Source of the DNA: Burkholderiales bacterium
GTDB lineage: Bacteria; Pseudomonadota; Gammaproteobacteria; Burkholderiales; WYBJ01
Direction: 5' to 3'
DNA: 64,000 bases
Assembly (NCBI GenBank): GCA_022841915.1
Contig: JALHQN010000009.1
Span: forward strand, 124,001 to 188,000
Positions 43,194 to 51,296 of this stretch are shown one piece after another. Made by a program: the position numbers and the translations under genes. The first letter of the stretch is position 1, and every line of letters begins with the position of its first letter. The notes under the pieces are model-generated. The model saw only the letters and a list, made by a program, of their open reading frames with translations. It was not told where the DNA came from and ran no database searches.

Positions 43194-43599
43194 TTCAACG
43201 GTCGGCGGAGCGGCACGTCAGCTCCTGACAGTATCAGGTCCTGCGATGCCCCGGCTGCCCGGACACTCCACGTCGACCGAGTGGCACCGGGCAGTTCTCA
43301 CCACCCGCAGAAACGCCGAACGCGACGCCATGCGTGGATGCAACCATTCGCCCGCCGACGAGGCGAAGCGCTTTCTTTTGGCGCCATACGGCACCGATGT
43401 CGCCCGTTCGCTGCTCATCGGCCGATCGAACCGATCAGAAATTCTGCAGGGCCGTGCCCTCGCCTGCCTGGATCCAGCGCATGTCCGAAGGCACAGCCAC
43501 CGGGTGTAGACTTTGGTTCCAGGGGAGCGAACGCCTTCCGAGCACGCGCGGTGCGTGAGCGGGCAGGGTATATTCATCAGACAGCCACAAGGACGCCGC
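43194..43599. other. Non-coding gap before the methyltransferase gene
   Basis: About 400 bases. Short open frames exist but none resembles a known protein. A small CCTGA/TCAGG hairpin (43224-43238) and a TATATT at 43569-43574, possibly a -10 box for the next gene, are all that stand out. Confidence 0.5.
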
Positions 43600-44223
43600 A
43601 TGTTCGAAGCCTCGAATCAAGCGCAGGTCGACGAATCCACTGCGCCAGGCAGAAGCAGCCTCGCATTTTTGCGACGATTCATCCATCACCCCAAGCAGAT
43701 CGGTTCCATCATTCCGAGTTCGCGTTTCCTCGAACGTCGACTGGTCAAGCTGGGCGCTGTTGCGAACGCGAACACGGTCGTGGAACTGGGGCCTGGCACG
43801 GGCGGCACCACGCGAGCCCTGCTGCGCGCCCTGCCTGCACAGGGCAAGCTGCTCGCCATGGAAATCGATCCTGTCTTCTCCGAAATGCTGCGCGCCGGCA
43901 TCCGGGATCCGCGCCTGATCGTGCATCAGGCGACTGCGGAGCAGATCGTGGCTGCTCTCGCGAGTCACCGCCTGCCTGCGCCCGACCTGGTGATTTCCGG
44001 CATCCCGTTCTCGACCATGCCCCGGGAATGCGGCATTCGCATCATGCGTGCGGTCAGGGCGGTATTGGCACCCGGTGGACGATTCATCGCCTACCAAGTG
44101 AGCGGCCGGGTGGCCGAACTGGGGCGGGAAGCCTTCTACCGCGAGGCGGACCTGCACGTGGAATTGCTCAATGTCCCCCCTGTGCGGGTGTATACCTGGC
44201 ACAAGGGCCGCAAGGAAACGTAA
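43600..44223 (+). CDS. Phospholipid N-methyltransferase-like SAM enzyme
   Basis: A 207-residue class I SAM-dependent methyltransferase. The SAM motif is VVELGPGTGGT (61-70), with the acidic ribose ligand in LLAMEIDPVFSEML, then DLVISGIPFSTMP in the motif IV position. The N-terminal FLRRFIHHPKQIGSIIPSSRFLERR is characteristic of PmtA-type enzymes and of rRNA-dimethyltransferase-like relatives that methylate phosphatidylethanolamine. It has no signal peptide and should act at the inner-membrane surface. The ATG at 43600 follows CAAGGACG. It stands alone after the PEP-CTERM gene. Phosphatidylcholine synthesis is a fair inference but other lipid or small-molecule substrates remain possible. Confidence 0.8.
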   Translation: MFEASNQAQVDESTAPGRSSLAFLRRFIHHPKQIGSIIPSSRFLERRLVKLGAVANANTVVELGPGTGGTTRALLRALPAQGKLLAMEIDPVFSEMLRAGIRDPRLIVHQATAEQIVAALASHRLPAPDLVISGIPFSTMPRECGIRIMRAVRAVLAPGGRFIAYQVSGRVAELGREAFYREADLHVELLNVPPVRVYTWHKGRKET

Positions 44224-44325
44224 ACGCTTCGGGCAGCGCGCCAGCGCGTACCGCCGCAGTCGCGCAGAAGCGATCCGAAGTTCGCCCTTGCGTAGACCGT
44301 GATCGTTCGATCCCGTGCACGCTCG

Positions 44326-45711
44326 TCACGAACGGCTGTCGCCAACGTCGAGCCGCGTGAGATCGAGCAGCGGCGCAATGCTCGTCTGCCGTTCCAGATC
44401 GTCCACGAAGTCGATCAGCTTCGCCTGGGCGGTTTCGTCGAGCAGATCGCGCGTGAGTTGCCGGAACTTGTCGACGCCCTGCGTCCAACCCGGATCGGCG
44501 GCATCGTCGGCGAGGCTGCGGCGATACTCCGCCACCAGGATCTCTCCGTTGGTGAGCGTGGCAGTGAGGCGGCAACAGCGCGTTTCCGGCGCGAGTCGGT
44601 CGAACTCGTCGGGCAGCTCGATGATGCACTTGCCCATCAGCGCCAGCACATCGGCATCGCGATAACGCCTCTGGGCCATCATCGCGGGCGTGATGGTGCC
44701 ATCGATCAAGGCCATCGCCACCGTGCACGGCAAGGAATGATCCGCAGTCTCGCGGGTCTGCGGGTTCCACACCTCGGGGGAATCCATCCAGCGTGCGAAC
44801 GCCTGGCGTATCGATTCGATCTTGAGCGCCGCGATGCGCGCGGGATCGACCATGGCCCGCAGCTTCTGCGCCGCGAACACCGGCACCTGACAATTGAAGC
44901 GCGTCGGGAACGACTTGATCATGCTCTGCTGCACGGCGAAGGTGTGCCCTTCGAAGCGCTCCGGCAACGGCAGATCGAACACCCGATCGCCGAACGCCTG
45001 CTTCCACAAGCCGTACTTGCCCTCGAAGATGTCGTCCGGACCGGTCATGCCCTCGCGGGCGAGATAGGCCGCGAACACGCCGGCACGCGCCCCCTGCGGC
45101 CCGGCCATGCCCTTCCACATCGACAACGTGCCCGTGCGCGTCTGATTGAGCGCAATGTTGGGAGCGATGGCCAGAGATACGGCATGCCCGAGGCGTTCGG
45201 GATCGAGCCTCAGCAACACACCACTGCCCAATACCGCGCCGAGCGCCACGATGGGGGTCTGGTCCCAGCCTTCGTGGCTGAGCGGAACGACCTCCACGAA
45301 TCGGCACTGAGCCTCGTAGCTCATCACCATGCCGCGCAGGAAGTCCGCGCCGGAGCTGCGCTCGGCTTCGGCCACGGCGATCACCGCGGGCAGGGCATCG
45401 GCCGGATGACTCACCGCGGCCATGACGTAACTGTCGCTCATGTCCAGCGAACGCACCATGGCGGCATTGACGAAGGCCGCCATGTCGGGCGTCGTTCCCT
45501 CGAGCGAGCCGAATACCCTCGCGATCGAGCCGGCGCCGACACAAGGCGCGAGCCTGCGCGCAATTCGAACCGGGGGCATATCGTAGGCTGCGAGCGCGAC
45601 AGCGAGGCTGCTCAGGATGCGGGCCTTGGCCGCGCGCATGACGCCCGGGGCGAGGTCCTCGCACCGCAGGCGGGTCGCCAACCGAACGAGCTTGGTGGTG
45701 GTGCGATCCAT
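44326..45711 (-). CDS. MmgE/PrpD family protein (paralog 3)
   Basis: A 461-residue MmgE/PrpD protein, closest in pattern to paralog 1: NAAMVRSLDMSDSYVMAAVSHPADALPAVIAVAEAE, TGTLSMWKGMAGPQGARAGVFAAYLAREGMTGP and TRETADHSLPCTVAMALIDGTITP are nearly superposable on that protein. The ATG at 45711 lies eight bases after the stop of paralog 4, with AGGGCAG upstream, so the two are co-transcribed and probably translated together. The arrangement AhpD-like - PrpD - PrpD suggests a catabolic operon for a carboxylic acid whose binding protein may be one of the adjacent Bug proteins. Reaction unknown. Confidence 0.86.
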   Translation of the reverse strand: MDRTTTKLVRLATRLRCEDLAPGVMRAAKARILSSLAVALAAYDMPPVRIARRLAPCVGAGSIARVFGSLEGTTPDMAAFVNAAMVRSLDMSDSYVMAAVSHPADALPAVIAVAEAERSSGADFLRGMVMSYEAQCRFVEVVPLSHEGWDQTPIVALGAVLGSGVLLRLDPERLGHAVSLAIAPNIALNQTRTGTLSMWKGMAGPQGARAGVFAAYLAREGMTGPDDIFEGKYGLWKQAFGDRVFDLPLPERFEGHTFAVQQSMIKSFPTRFNCQVPVFAAQKLRAMVDPARIAALKIESIRQAFARWMDSPEVWNPQTRETADHSLPCTVAMALIDGTITPAMMAQRRYRDADVLALMGKCIIELPDEFDRLAPETRCCRLTATLTNGEILVAEYRRSLADDAADPGWTQGVDKFRQLTRDLLDETAQAKLIDFVDDLERQTSIAPLLDLTRLDVGDSRS

Positions 45712-45719
45712 GATCTGCC

Positions 45720-47090
45720 CTAGAAGAGAAGATGCATCAATTCGGCCACGTCCGCCGCGGACGCATGCTCGAGCGCATCGAGCTTGCCCATCAGTCGCGC
45801 CGTCGTCGTCGCATCGAATCGTACAGCCAGACAATCGCGCATCTTGGCGCCGTGCTGCTGCGGATCGATGGGCTCGCCCCAGGAGCCGGGCGGCCGGCTG
45901 CAAACCTGCGAGAGCGTGCGCCCGTCGTCCAGGGTGATCCGTATCTCGACTTGCATGCTGCGCGTGTCGTTCGATGCCTTCGGATCGCGCTCGACGATGC
46001 ACTTGCCGAGCAGATCGACGACATCGGGAGCAAAGCGACGCTCGTCGGTAAACGCGTGTATGCCCACCTTGCCGTCGAGGAGGGCGATCGTCGTGGTGTA
46101 CTGAAAACTGAACTTACCCTCCAGACCCGAGCGGGGCTGAGGACGATCGGCATCGTCGATGTCCGGCGTCATAATTCGCACCTCGCGTATTGCGCGAGCA
46201 TGTTCGATGCGCTCGCGCAACGCCAGCGCGGCCGTAATGACGAAGTGCGTCGGATACTTCGACGGATAGAACTTGATCGCCATGCCCGGATCGACGCAGC
46301 GAAACGGCTTGCCGTAGGCGAGCAGCGTGGCATAGTCGAACTGCTCGGGGAAGAAGGTCGCGACATAGCCCTTGCGCGCCTCGAAGATGTTGGGATGGGC
46401 GATGAAGCCGCACTTCGCCAACCGCGCTGCATCGACTCCCGAGGCGGCCGCGTTGCCGCAATGGGTGCACTTGACCATCGAGCCCGTGTTGGCCGAAAGC
46501 CCCGAACAGCGCGAAGTCGCCACGCCGAAGGCATGGGTCAATTGCTCCGCAGTCAATCCGAGCAGATGCGCGGCTGCCACGGTGGAACCCATCACGCCGA
46601 CCACCCCGGGTGTATGAAACGGCAGCGAGCCGCGAGCGTGAGCTGCTGCAGCGAGTACGCGGCCCTGCATCTCGAAACCCTTCGCGCACGCCGTGACGAT
46701 GTCGCGCCCGCTGCTGCCGAGCGCTTCGCCGAGAGCGAACGCGGCGGGCACCGTCGGCGAGACCGCGTGCGTCGGGGGGCTCGACATCGGCTCGAAGTCG
46801 AGCACATGCATGGACGCCGCATTGGCGAAGGCCGCCTGCGAAGGCGAGGTCTTGAGACCGAAGCTCCAGACCGTGCTCTGCCCGTGGCACGCCTGTTCCC
46901 GCACCTGGTCGGCAATGAGCCTCGGAGCGATCTCGCGACTGCCTGCCACCGCGACCGCGACCCCATCGGCGATCAGGCGCTTCACCATCAGGACGGTGGC
47001 GGCGTCCAGATCGTCGTAACCGACTCGCGTCACGCACCGGGCGATCTCGGCCGTGCGACCGCTATCGCTCCCGCCTTTTGCTGTATCCAT
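45720..47090 (-). CDS. MmgE/PrpD family protein (paralog 4)
   Basis: A 456-residue MmgE/PrpD protein. Landmarks are ADGVAVAVAGSREIAPRLIAD, FANAASMHVLDFEPMSSPPTHAVSPTVPAAFALGEALG, MVKCTHCGNAAASGVDAARLAKCGFIAHPNIFEARKGY and a C-terminal domain starting with GKFSFQYTTTIALLDGKVGIHAF. The CTHCGNAA segment, with two Cys and a His close together, is a distinctive trait of this branch. The ATG at 47090 is preceded by GGAGGAGATG. It is downstream of an AhpD-like gene (42-base gap) and upstream of paralog 3 (8-base gap) in one operon. Confidence 0.86.
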   Translation of the reverse strand: MDTAKGGSDSGRTAEIARCVTRVGYDDLDAATVLMVKRLIADGVAVAVAGSREIAPRLIADQVREQACHGQSTVWSFGLKTSPSQAAFANAASMHVLDFEPMSSPPTHAVSPTVPAAFALGEALGSSGRDIVTACAKGFEMQGRVLAAAAHARGSLPFHTPGVVGVMGSTVAAAHLLGLTAEQLTHAFGVATSRCSGLSANTGSMVKCTHCGNAAASGVDAARLAKCGFIAHPNIFEARKGYVATFFPEQFDYATLLAYGKPFRCVDPGMAIKFYPSKYPTHFVITAALALRERIEHARAIREVRIMTPDIDDADRPQPRSGLEGKFSFQYTTTIALLDGKVGIHAFTDERRFAPDVVDLLGKCIVERDPKASNDTRSMQVEIRITLDDGRTLSQVCSRPPGSWGEPIDPQQHGAKMRDCLAVRFDATTTARLMGKLDALEHASAADVAELMHLLF

Positions 47091-47132
47091 GCATCTCCTC
47101 CACCGTGTGTTCGACTCGCCCTGGCGCGTCAC

Positions 47133-47666
47133 TCAGCTTACGCCGAAAGCCTCCGCCACTCGATTCATGTAAGCGAAGAACGCGGTGACATGCACGGTCG
47201 CCACGATCTGGGGATCGGTCCATCCCTGCTCGCGCAATGCCTCCAGGTCGGATGAGCGCATCTCGCCCGGCGCTCGGCTCAGCTTCCAGACATAGTCGAG
47301 CAGCACCCGTTCCTGGCTCGAGAGATCCGCGCGCGTGTAGTCCTCCAGCAGCGACTTGGCGAATGCGTCGTCGCCCGTGATCTGCGCCAGTTGCCTGGCA
47401 TGAGCCGGCCCGCCGAAACCCGATCCGTTCGCCACCGAGGCGACTGTCGCAATCATCTCCGCCAGCCGTCGATCGATCGAACGGCATGCGTAATTGTTCT
47501 CCGGATAGAAAAAGGCGAAGCCCTCGACCGTCAGCGGCTCGCCGGCCATGACGGCGCGTATCTGCGGTATCTGGCCGCGCGTGGCAAGAATCTTGTCGTA
47601 GGCACGCCGCAAGTCTCCGGTTGCCTGTTCCGGCGGTGCGCATTCGATCCAGGGTTTCTTCGCCAT
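47133..47666 (-). CDS. AhpD-like (carboxymuconolactone decarboxylase family) protein lacking the redox Cys pair
   Basis: A 177-residue all-alpha protein of the carboxymuconolactone decarboxylase/AhpD superfamily. The fold signature is present (IPQIRAVMAGEPLTVEGFAFF, RSIDRRLAEMIATVASVANGSGFGGPAHARQLAQIT, LLDYVWKLSRAPGEM, VATVHVTAFFAYMNRVAEAFG). At the place where AhpD and peroxidase-related members have E-x7-C-x2-C-x3-H, this one reads ANGSGFGGPAHA: the His remains but both Cys are absent. Peroxidase activity is therefore unlikely; a decarboxylase or hydrolase-like role is more plausible. The ATG at 47666 has CGGAG nine bases upstream. It begins an operon with two MmgE/PrpD genes. Confidence 0.82.
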   Translation of the reverse strand: MAKKPWIECAPPEQATGDLRRAYDKILATRGQIPQIRAVMAGEPLTVEGFAFFYPENNYACRSIDRRLAEMIATVASVANGSGFGGPAHARQLAQITGDDAFAKSLLEDYTRADLSSQERVLLDYVWKLSRAPGEMRSSDLEALREQGWTDPQIVATVHVTAFFAYMNRVAEAFGVS

Positions 47667-47891
47667 TAGCTTGCTCCGGAGGAGAATCGAGCCGATTGTA
47701 GACGCATGTCGCGCCGAACTCTGTGCGAATGCGTAAGTGAGCGCGCGCGCCCGGCCCAGTGTACCGCGCAGCACACCCATGCAGCGTCCGGTGCGGTTGC
47801 CCCGCGTCGTCTATCAGAGTAGATTTCCGCGCCACCTGCGATGCGAAGCACAGGCCGCGTCGACATCGTCATTCAATCCTGGAGGAAACAC

Positions 47892-48890
47892 ATGGGCTGC
47901 AATCGGAACTGGACACGAATCAAGAGGCTGCTGCTTGTGCCCTTGTGCTGCATGGCAGCGACCGCTCAGATGGTCACCCCAGCCGCGGCGCAAAACTATC
48001 CGAACAAACCGCTTCGCCTCATCGTGGCTTTCCCGCCCGGCGCATCGAGCGACCTGGTCGGGCGCATGCTCGGGCAGAAGATCGGCGAGCAGATGGGCCA
48101 GCAGGTCATTCCGGACAATCGTCCCGGGGCGGGCGGCAATCTGGGGCTGGGCATGCTGGCGAAAACACCCCCCGACGGCTACACCATCGGCATAGCGACG
48201 GCCAGCATCGCCGTGAGCCCGGCGCTGTACAAGAACCTCGGCTACGATCCGGTGAAGGATCTCGCCCCGGTGGCGAGGCTCACCACGATCCCCAATGTCC
48301 TGCTCGTGCATCCCTCGGTACCGGCCAAGACGCTGCGTCAGTTCATCGATCTCGCCAAGGCCAGCCCGGGCAAGCTCAATTTCGGCTCGGGGGGCACGGG
48401 CACCACCAATCATCTGGCCAACGAACTGCTCAAGCACCTGGAGAAGATCAATCTGGTTCACGTTCCCTACAAGGGCGTGACGCAGGCGATGGTAGCCATG
48501 ATGAGCGGCGAGGTGGACGAAGTGGTGATGCCTGTTTCGACTGCATTGCCGCAAATCAAGGCCGGAAAGGTGCGAGCTCTCGCAGTGCTGACCGAGAAGC
48601 GCATCCCCTCGCTGCCGAACGTGCCGACCGGCATCGAGGCAGGCGTGCCCAACTTCACCATGCCGCTGTGGTACGGCATGTTCGCGCCTGCGGGCACGCC
48701 GCGAGAGATCGTCGAGCGGCTGAACCGCGAACTCACCAAGGCACTGGAATCCAAAGAGCTGACCGCCACCCTCGCAGCGATGGGCGTCGACCCCTGGCCC
48801 GGCACCGCTGACCAGCTCGGCGACCTGCTGCGCACGGACATGGAACGCTACGGCGCCATCGCACGCAGCGCCAATCTGCCCAAGCAGTAG
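47892..48890 (+). CDS. Bug/TctC-family binding protein
   Basis: A 332-residue periplasmic Bug protein. A signal peptide (RLLLVPLCCMAATAQMVTPAAAQ) precedes NYPNKPLRLIVAFPPGASSDLVGRMLG; VIPDNRPGAGGNLGLGMLAKTPPDGYTI, LYKNLGYDPVKDLAPVARL and ELLKHLEKINLVHVPYKG are typical. The ATG follows GGAGGAAACAC. It is divergent from the AhpD-PrpD-PrpD operon across 225 bases, so it may supply the substrate for that pathway. No permease gene adjoins it; it may share the TctAB encoded elsewhere, or serve as a sensor-type binding protein as shown for some Bug proteins. Confidence 0.91.
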   Translation: MGCNRNWTRIKRLLLVPLCCMAATAQMVTPAAAQNYPNKPLRLIVAFPPGASSDLVGRMLGQKIGEQMGQQVIPDNRPGAGGNLGLGMLAKTPPDGYTIGIATASIAVSPALYKNLGYDPVKDLAPVARLTTIPNVLLVHPSVPAKTLRQFIDLAKASPGKLNFGSGGTGTTNHLANELLKHLEKINLVHVPYKGVTQAMVAMMSGEVDEVVMPVSTALPQIKAGKVRALAVLTEKRIPSLPNVPTGIEAGVPNFTMPLWYGMFAPAGTPREIVERLNRELTKALESKELTATLAAMGVDPWPGTADQLGDLLRTDMERYGAIARSANLPKQ

Positions 48891-48892
48891 CC

Positions 48893-48954
48893 TCGCACGA
48901 GACGCCGCGATCGCGATCGGAGCCACACCGGTCGCGATCGCCGATGGCGTGCGA
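48893..48954. terminator. Composite long hairpin between two convergent Bug genes
   Basis: An inner stem (48908-48920 with 48928-48940, 12 of 13 pairs, seven-base loop) is flanked by outer complementary arms TCGCACG (48893) and CGTGCGA (48948). It fills the gap between two convergent stops. No T-tract. Confidence 0.55.
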
Positions 48955-48963
48955 ACCCGGACC

Positions 48964-49941
48964 TCAGTCGGTCTTCAGTCCGATCGCCTTGATGAGCTGA
49001 TCGAAGCGCGCCATCTCTACCTTGATGTAAGCCGCCAGTTCCGAAGGGCTGCTCGGTGCAGCCTCGATGCCCTGCTTCTGCATGCGCTCGCGCACCCCGG
49101 GATCGCTCAGAATCGCCCCCACTTCGACGTTCAGTCGCGAAATGATCGCAGCCGGCGTGCCGCGCGGCACGACCAGCGAGTTCCACGTGTTGGTGGCGAA
49201 ACCCGGCACGCCGCTCTCAGCGATGGTGGGGATGTGAGGTAGCGCTACAGAGCGCTTTTCCGTCGAAACTCCGAGTGCGCGCAGCTTGCCGGACTGGACA
49301 TGAGGAAAGACCGCGGAGATGCCGCCGAACATGTAGCTCACCTGACCGGCCATGAGATCCGCCATCGCCGGGCTGCTGCCCTTGTAAGGCACGTGAACGA
49401 CGTCGATCTTCGCCATGTGCTTGAGCATCTCGCCGGCGAGATGGGCTCCGGCGCCGACACCTGCAGATCCGAAATTGATCTTGCCCGGACGCGACTTGGC
49501 CAGTGCGACCAGTTCCCCGACCGTCGTCGCCGCCACGCCGGGGTGACAGACGAGCAGGTAGGGCTGCGTGGCGAGCATCGACACCGGTGCGAAGTCGCGC
49601 TGCACGTCGTAGGGCAGCTTGCTCTTGAGCGCCGGATTGACGGCCAGGGTGGTGATCGTGGCAAGCAGCAGGGTATAGCCGTCCGCAGGCGCACGCGCGG
49701 CGATCTCCGTGCCGATCACCGTGGCCGCGCCACCTCGGTTGTCGATGATCACGGGCTGTCCCAGTCGCTGCCCCAGGCGCTCATTGACCGTTCTGCCGAT
49801 GATGTCGGTCGGCCCGCCCGGCGGATAGGGGACGATGAAGCGTATGGGCCGGTTGGGATAGGTTTGCTGGGCAGCGGCCAGGCCGCAGTTCATGAGTACC
49901 GAACTCGTCAATATTGCCAACAACGGTCGTGGTAGCGACAT
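48964..49941 (-). CDS. Bug/TctC-family binding protein
   Basis: A 325-residue Bug protein. Signal peptide PLLAILTSSVLMNCGLAAAQQ, then YPNRPIRFIVPYPPGGPTDIIGRTVNERLG, IIDNRGGAATVIGTEIAARAPADGYTLL, KLPYDVQRDFAPVSML and DVVHVPYKGSSPAMADLMAGQ. The ATG at 49941 follows GAGGAAGAG. It is convergent with the neighbouring Bug gene, and the two are similar enough in layout to be an old tail-to-tail duplication, though the proteins have diverged. No permease gene adjoins it and its ligand is unknown. Confidence 0.91.
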   Translation of the reverse strand: MSLPRPLLAILTSSVLMNCGLAAAQQTYPNRPIRFIVPYPPGGPTDIIGRTVNERLGQRLGQPVIIDNRGGAATVIGTEIAARAPADGYTLLLATITTLAVNPALKSKLPYDVQRDFAPVSMLATQPYLLVCHPGVAATTVGELVALAKSRPGKINFGSAGVGAGAHLAGEMLKHMAKIDVVHVPYKGSSPAMADLMAGQVSYMFGGISAVFPHVQSGKLRALGVSTEKRSVALPHIPTIAESGVPGFATNTWNSLVVPRGTPAAIISRLNVEVGAILSDPGVRERMQKQGIEAAPSSPSELAAYIKVEMARFDQLIKAIGLKTD

Positions 49942-50309
49942 GGATTCTCTTCCTCGCGAACGAACAATGCTCTTTGCATGAGCGGCGGCGACTCGGCGCC
50001 AAGGACGCTCGAAAGGCATGGGGCGAATCGCTTCCGCCATGTATCCCGGCCGCTTTGGCACTCACGCACACGAGGCTCGCCTCCTCCGAGCATCCATACT
50101 AGGGGCACTCGCCGAGGGCGGTCAACGCTGTCTGCGGAGCTGCCCGCGGAACTTGCCCGAGCGCAACGTGTCTTTGAACCGGGCCGTGTATCGTTGCCTC
50201 CAATCACGAAGGCATCGCAACCCCGACCAACGCGCCCCCGCGAGCTGACCCGTGAATCATTGCACTGTATGCTGCACGGACGATAGTCCAAGTCAGGAGA
50301 GACCCCAAG
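49942..50309. other. Divergent intergenic region (Bug gene / tandem UspA)
   Basis: About 370 bases between divergent starts, with no supported gene. It should hold promoters for both sides; I see no convincing -35/-10 pair. AGGAGAG near 50296 is the ribosome site of the UspA gene. Confidence 0.5.
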
Positions 50310-51212
50310 ATGAGCATGCGCACCGAAGCACCGCCCGCCAAGCTGCTGGTCGCAGTGGATGGATCAGCGCACGCGCGGACAGCGCTCGCATGGGTGGGCG
50401 GTCTCGCCCGGTCCGGTGTCGCGCTGCAGTGCGTGGTCTTGAATGTTCAGCGCCCTGTGATGTCGGGTGAAGTAGGCTCGATCGCACCGGCATCATTGTC
50501 CATCGCAGAACGCGAGTGCACCGCTCGTGACATCCTTGCGCAATCCGTGCGTCTCCTCGAGGATGCCGGCGTTGCCTGCGATCCCGAGCATACGTTGGAC
50601 GATCCGGTGGATGCGATCCTCGCCAGCGCGACAGCACATGCATGCGATGCCATCGTCCTCGGCCGCCGCGGACAGGGCGTGTTGCGCTCGGCACTGCTCG
50701 GCTCGGTCTCCAACGAAACGGTGCGCCGGGCCCGACTGCCTGTCATCGTGATCAACGAAACGCTCGTCCCGCCGGCAGACGGCCCGCTCGCCATCCTTGT
50801 CGCGCTCGACGGTTCCGCGGCCGCGGAGCGCGCGGCCCGGTTCGCGTCGCGGCTGGCACAGGCGAGCGCGGGATCGACGATTCACCTGCTGCACGTGCAG
50901 CCGGCGCTCACCGTCGCCGAAGCCGTCCTCGGCCCTCGCGACCAACTGCTCGATCGCTGGTCCGGGAGCGACACCGAGCGCGCCTTCGCCAGCGTCCGGC
51001 ACATGCTCGCCGCATCCGGACTCGCATGGGAGGAACACACGCGACTGAGTAACGAGGCAGGCGATGCGATCGCTCTTGCAGCAACGGACCTTGCCTGCTC
51101 TCTGATCGCCATGGGCACGCGCGGGCTCGGCCCGATCGCAGGTCGCCTGCTGGGCTCTGCGGCACAGCGAGTGATCGAGCATGCCCGGGTCCCTGTTGCC
51201 TTGAGCTGCTGA
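50310..51212 (+). CDS. Tandem-domain universal stress protein (UspA family)
   Basis: A 300-residue cytoplasmic protein with two Usp domains. Domain 1 begins KLLVAVDGSAHARTALAWVG and carries the ATP-binding G-x2-G-x9-GS pattern in GRRGQGVLRSALLGSVSNE. Domain 2 begins at AILVALDGSAAAERAARFAS and ends in MGTRGLGPIAGRLLGSAAQRVIEHARVPV, so both sites look able to bind ATP. Such proteins help survival under starvation or oxidative stress. The ATG follows AGGAGAGACCCCAAG. The Na/Pi cotransporter gene follows after 84 bases, possibly on the same transcript. Confidence 0.92.
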   Translation: MSMRTEAPPAKLLVAVDGSAHARTALAWVGGLARSGVALQCVVLNVQRPVMSGEVGSIAPASLSIAERECTARDILAQSVRLLEDAGVACDPEHTLDDPVDAILASATAHACDAIVLGRRGQGVLRSALLGSVSNETVRRARLPVIVINETLVPPADGPLAILVALDGSAAAERAARFASRLAQASAGSTIHLLHVQPALTVAEAVLGPRDQLLDRWSGSDTERAFASVRHMLAASGLAWEEHTRLSNEAGDAIALAATDLACSLIAMGTRGLGPIAGRLLGSAAQRVIEHARVPVALSC

Positions 51213-51296
51213 CGGCGCACAGCCTTACCGACGAGCCTGAGCCGCCGCCAGCATCCACCCGCGGCGCGTCTGCGCCCGCACACCGAGAATCTGCGC

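Noticed and set aside
43246-43509. Short frame of 87 codons before the methyltransferase
   Set aside because: No ribosome site, no similarity, and unremarkable composition.
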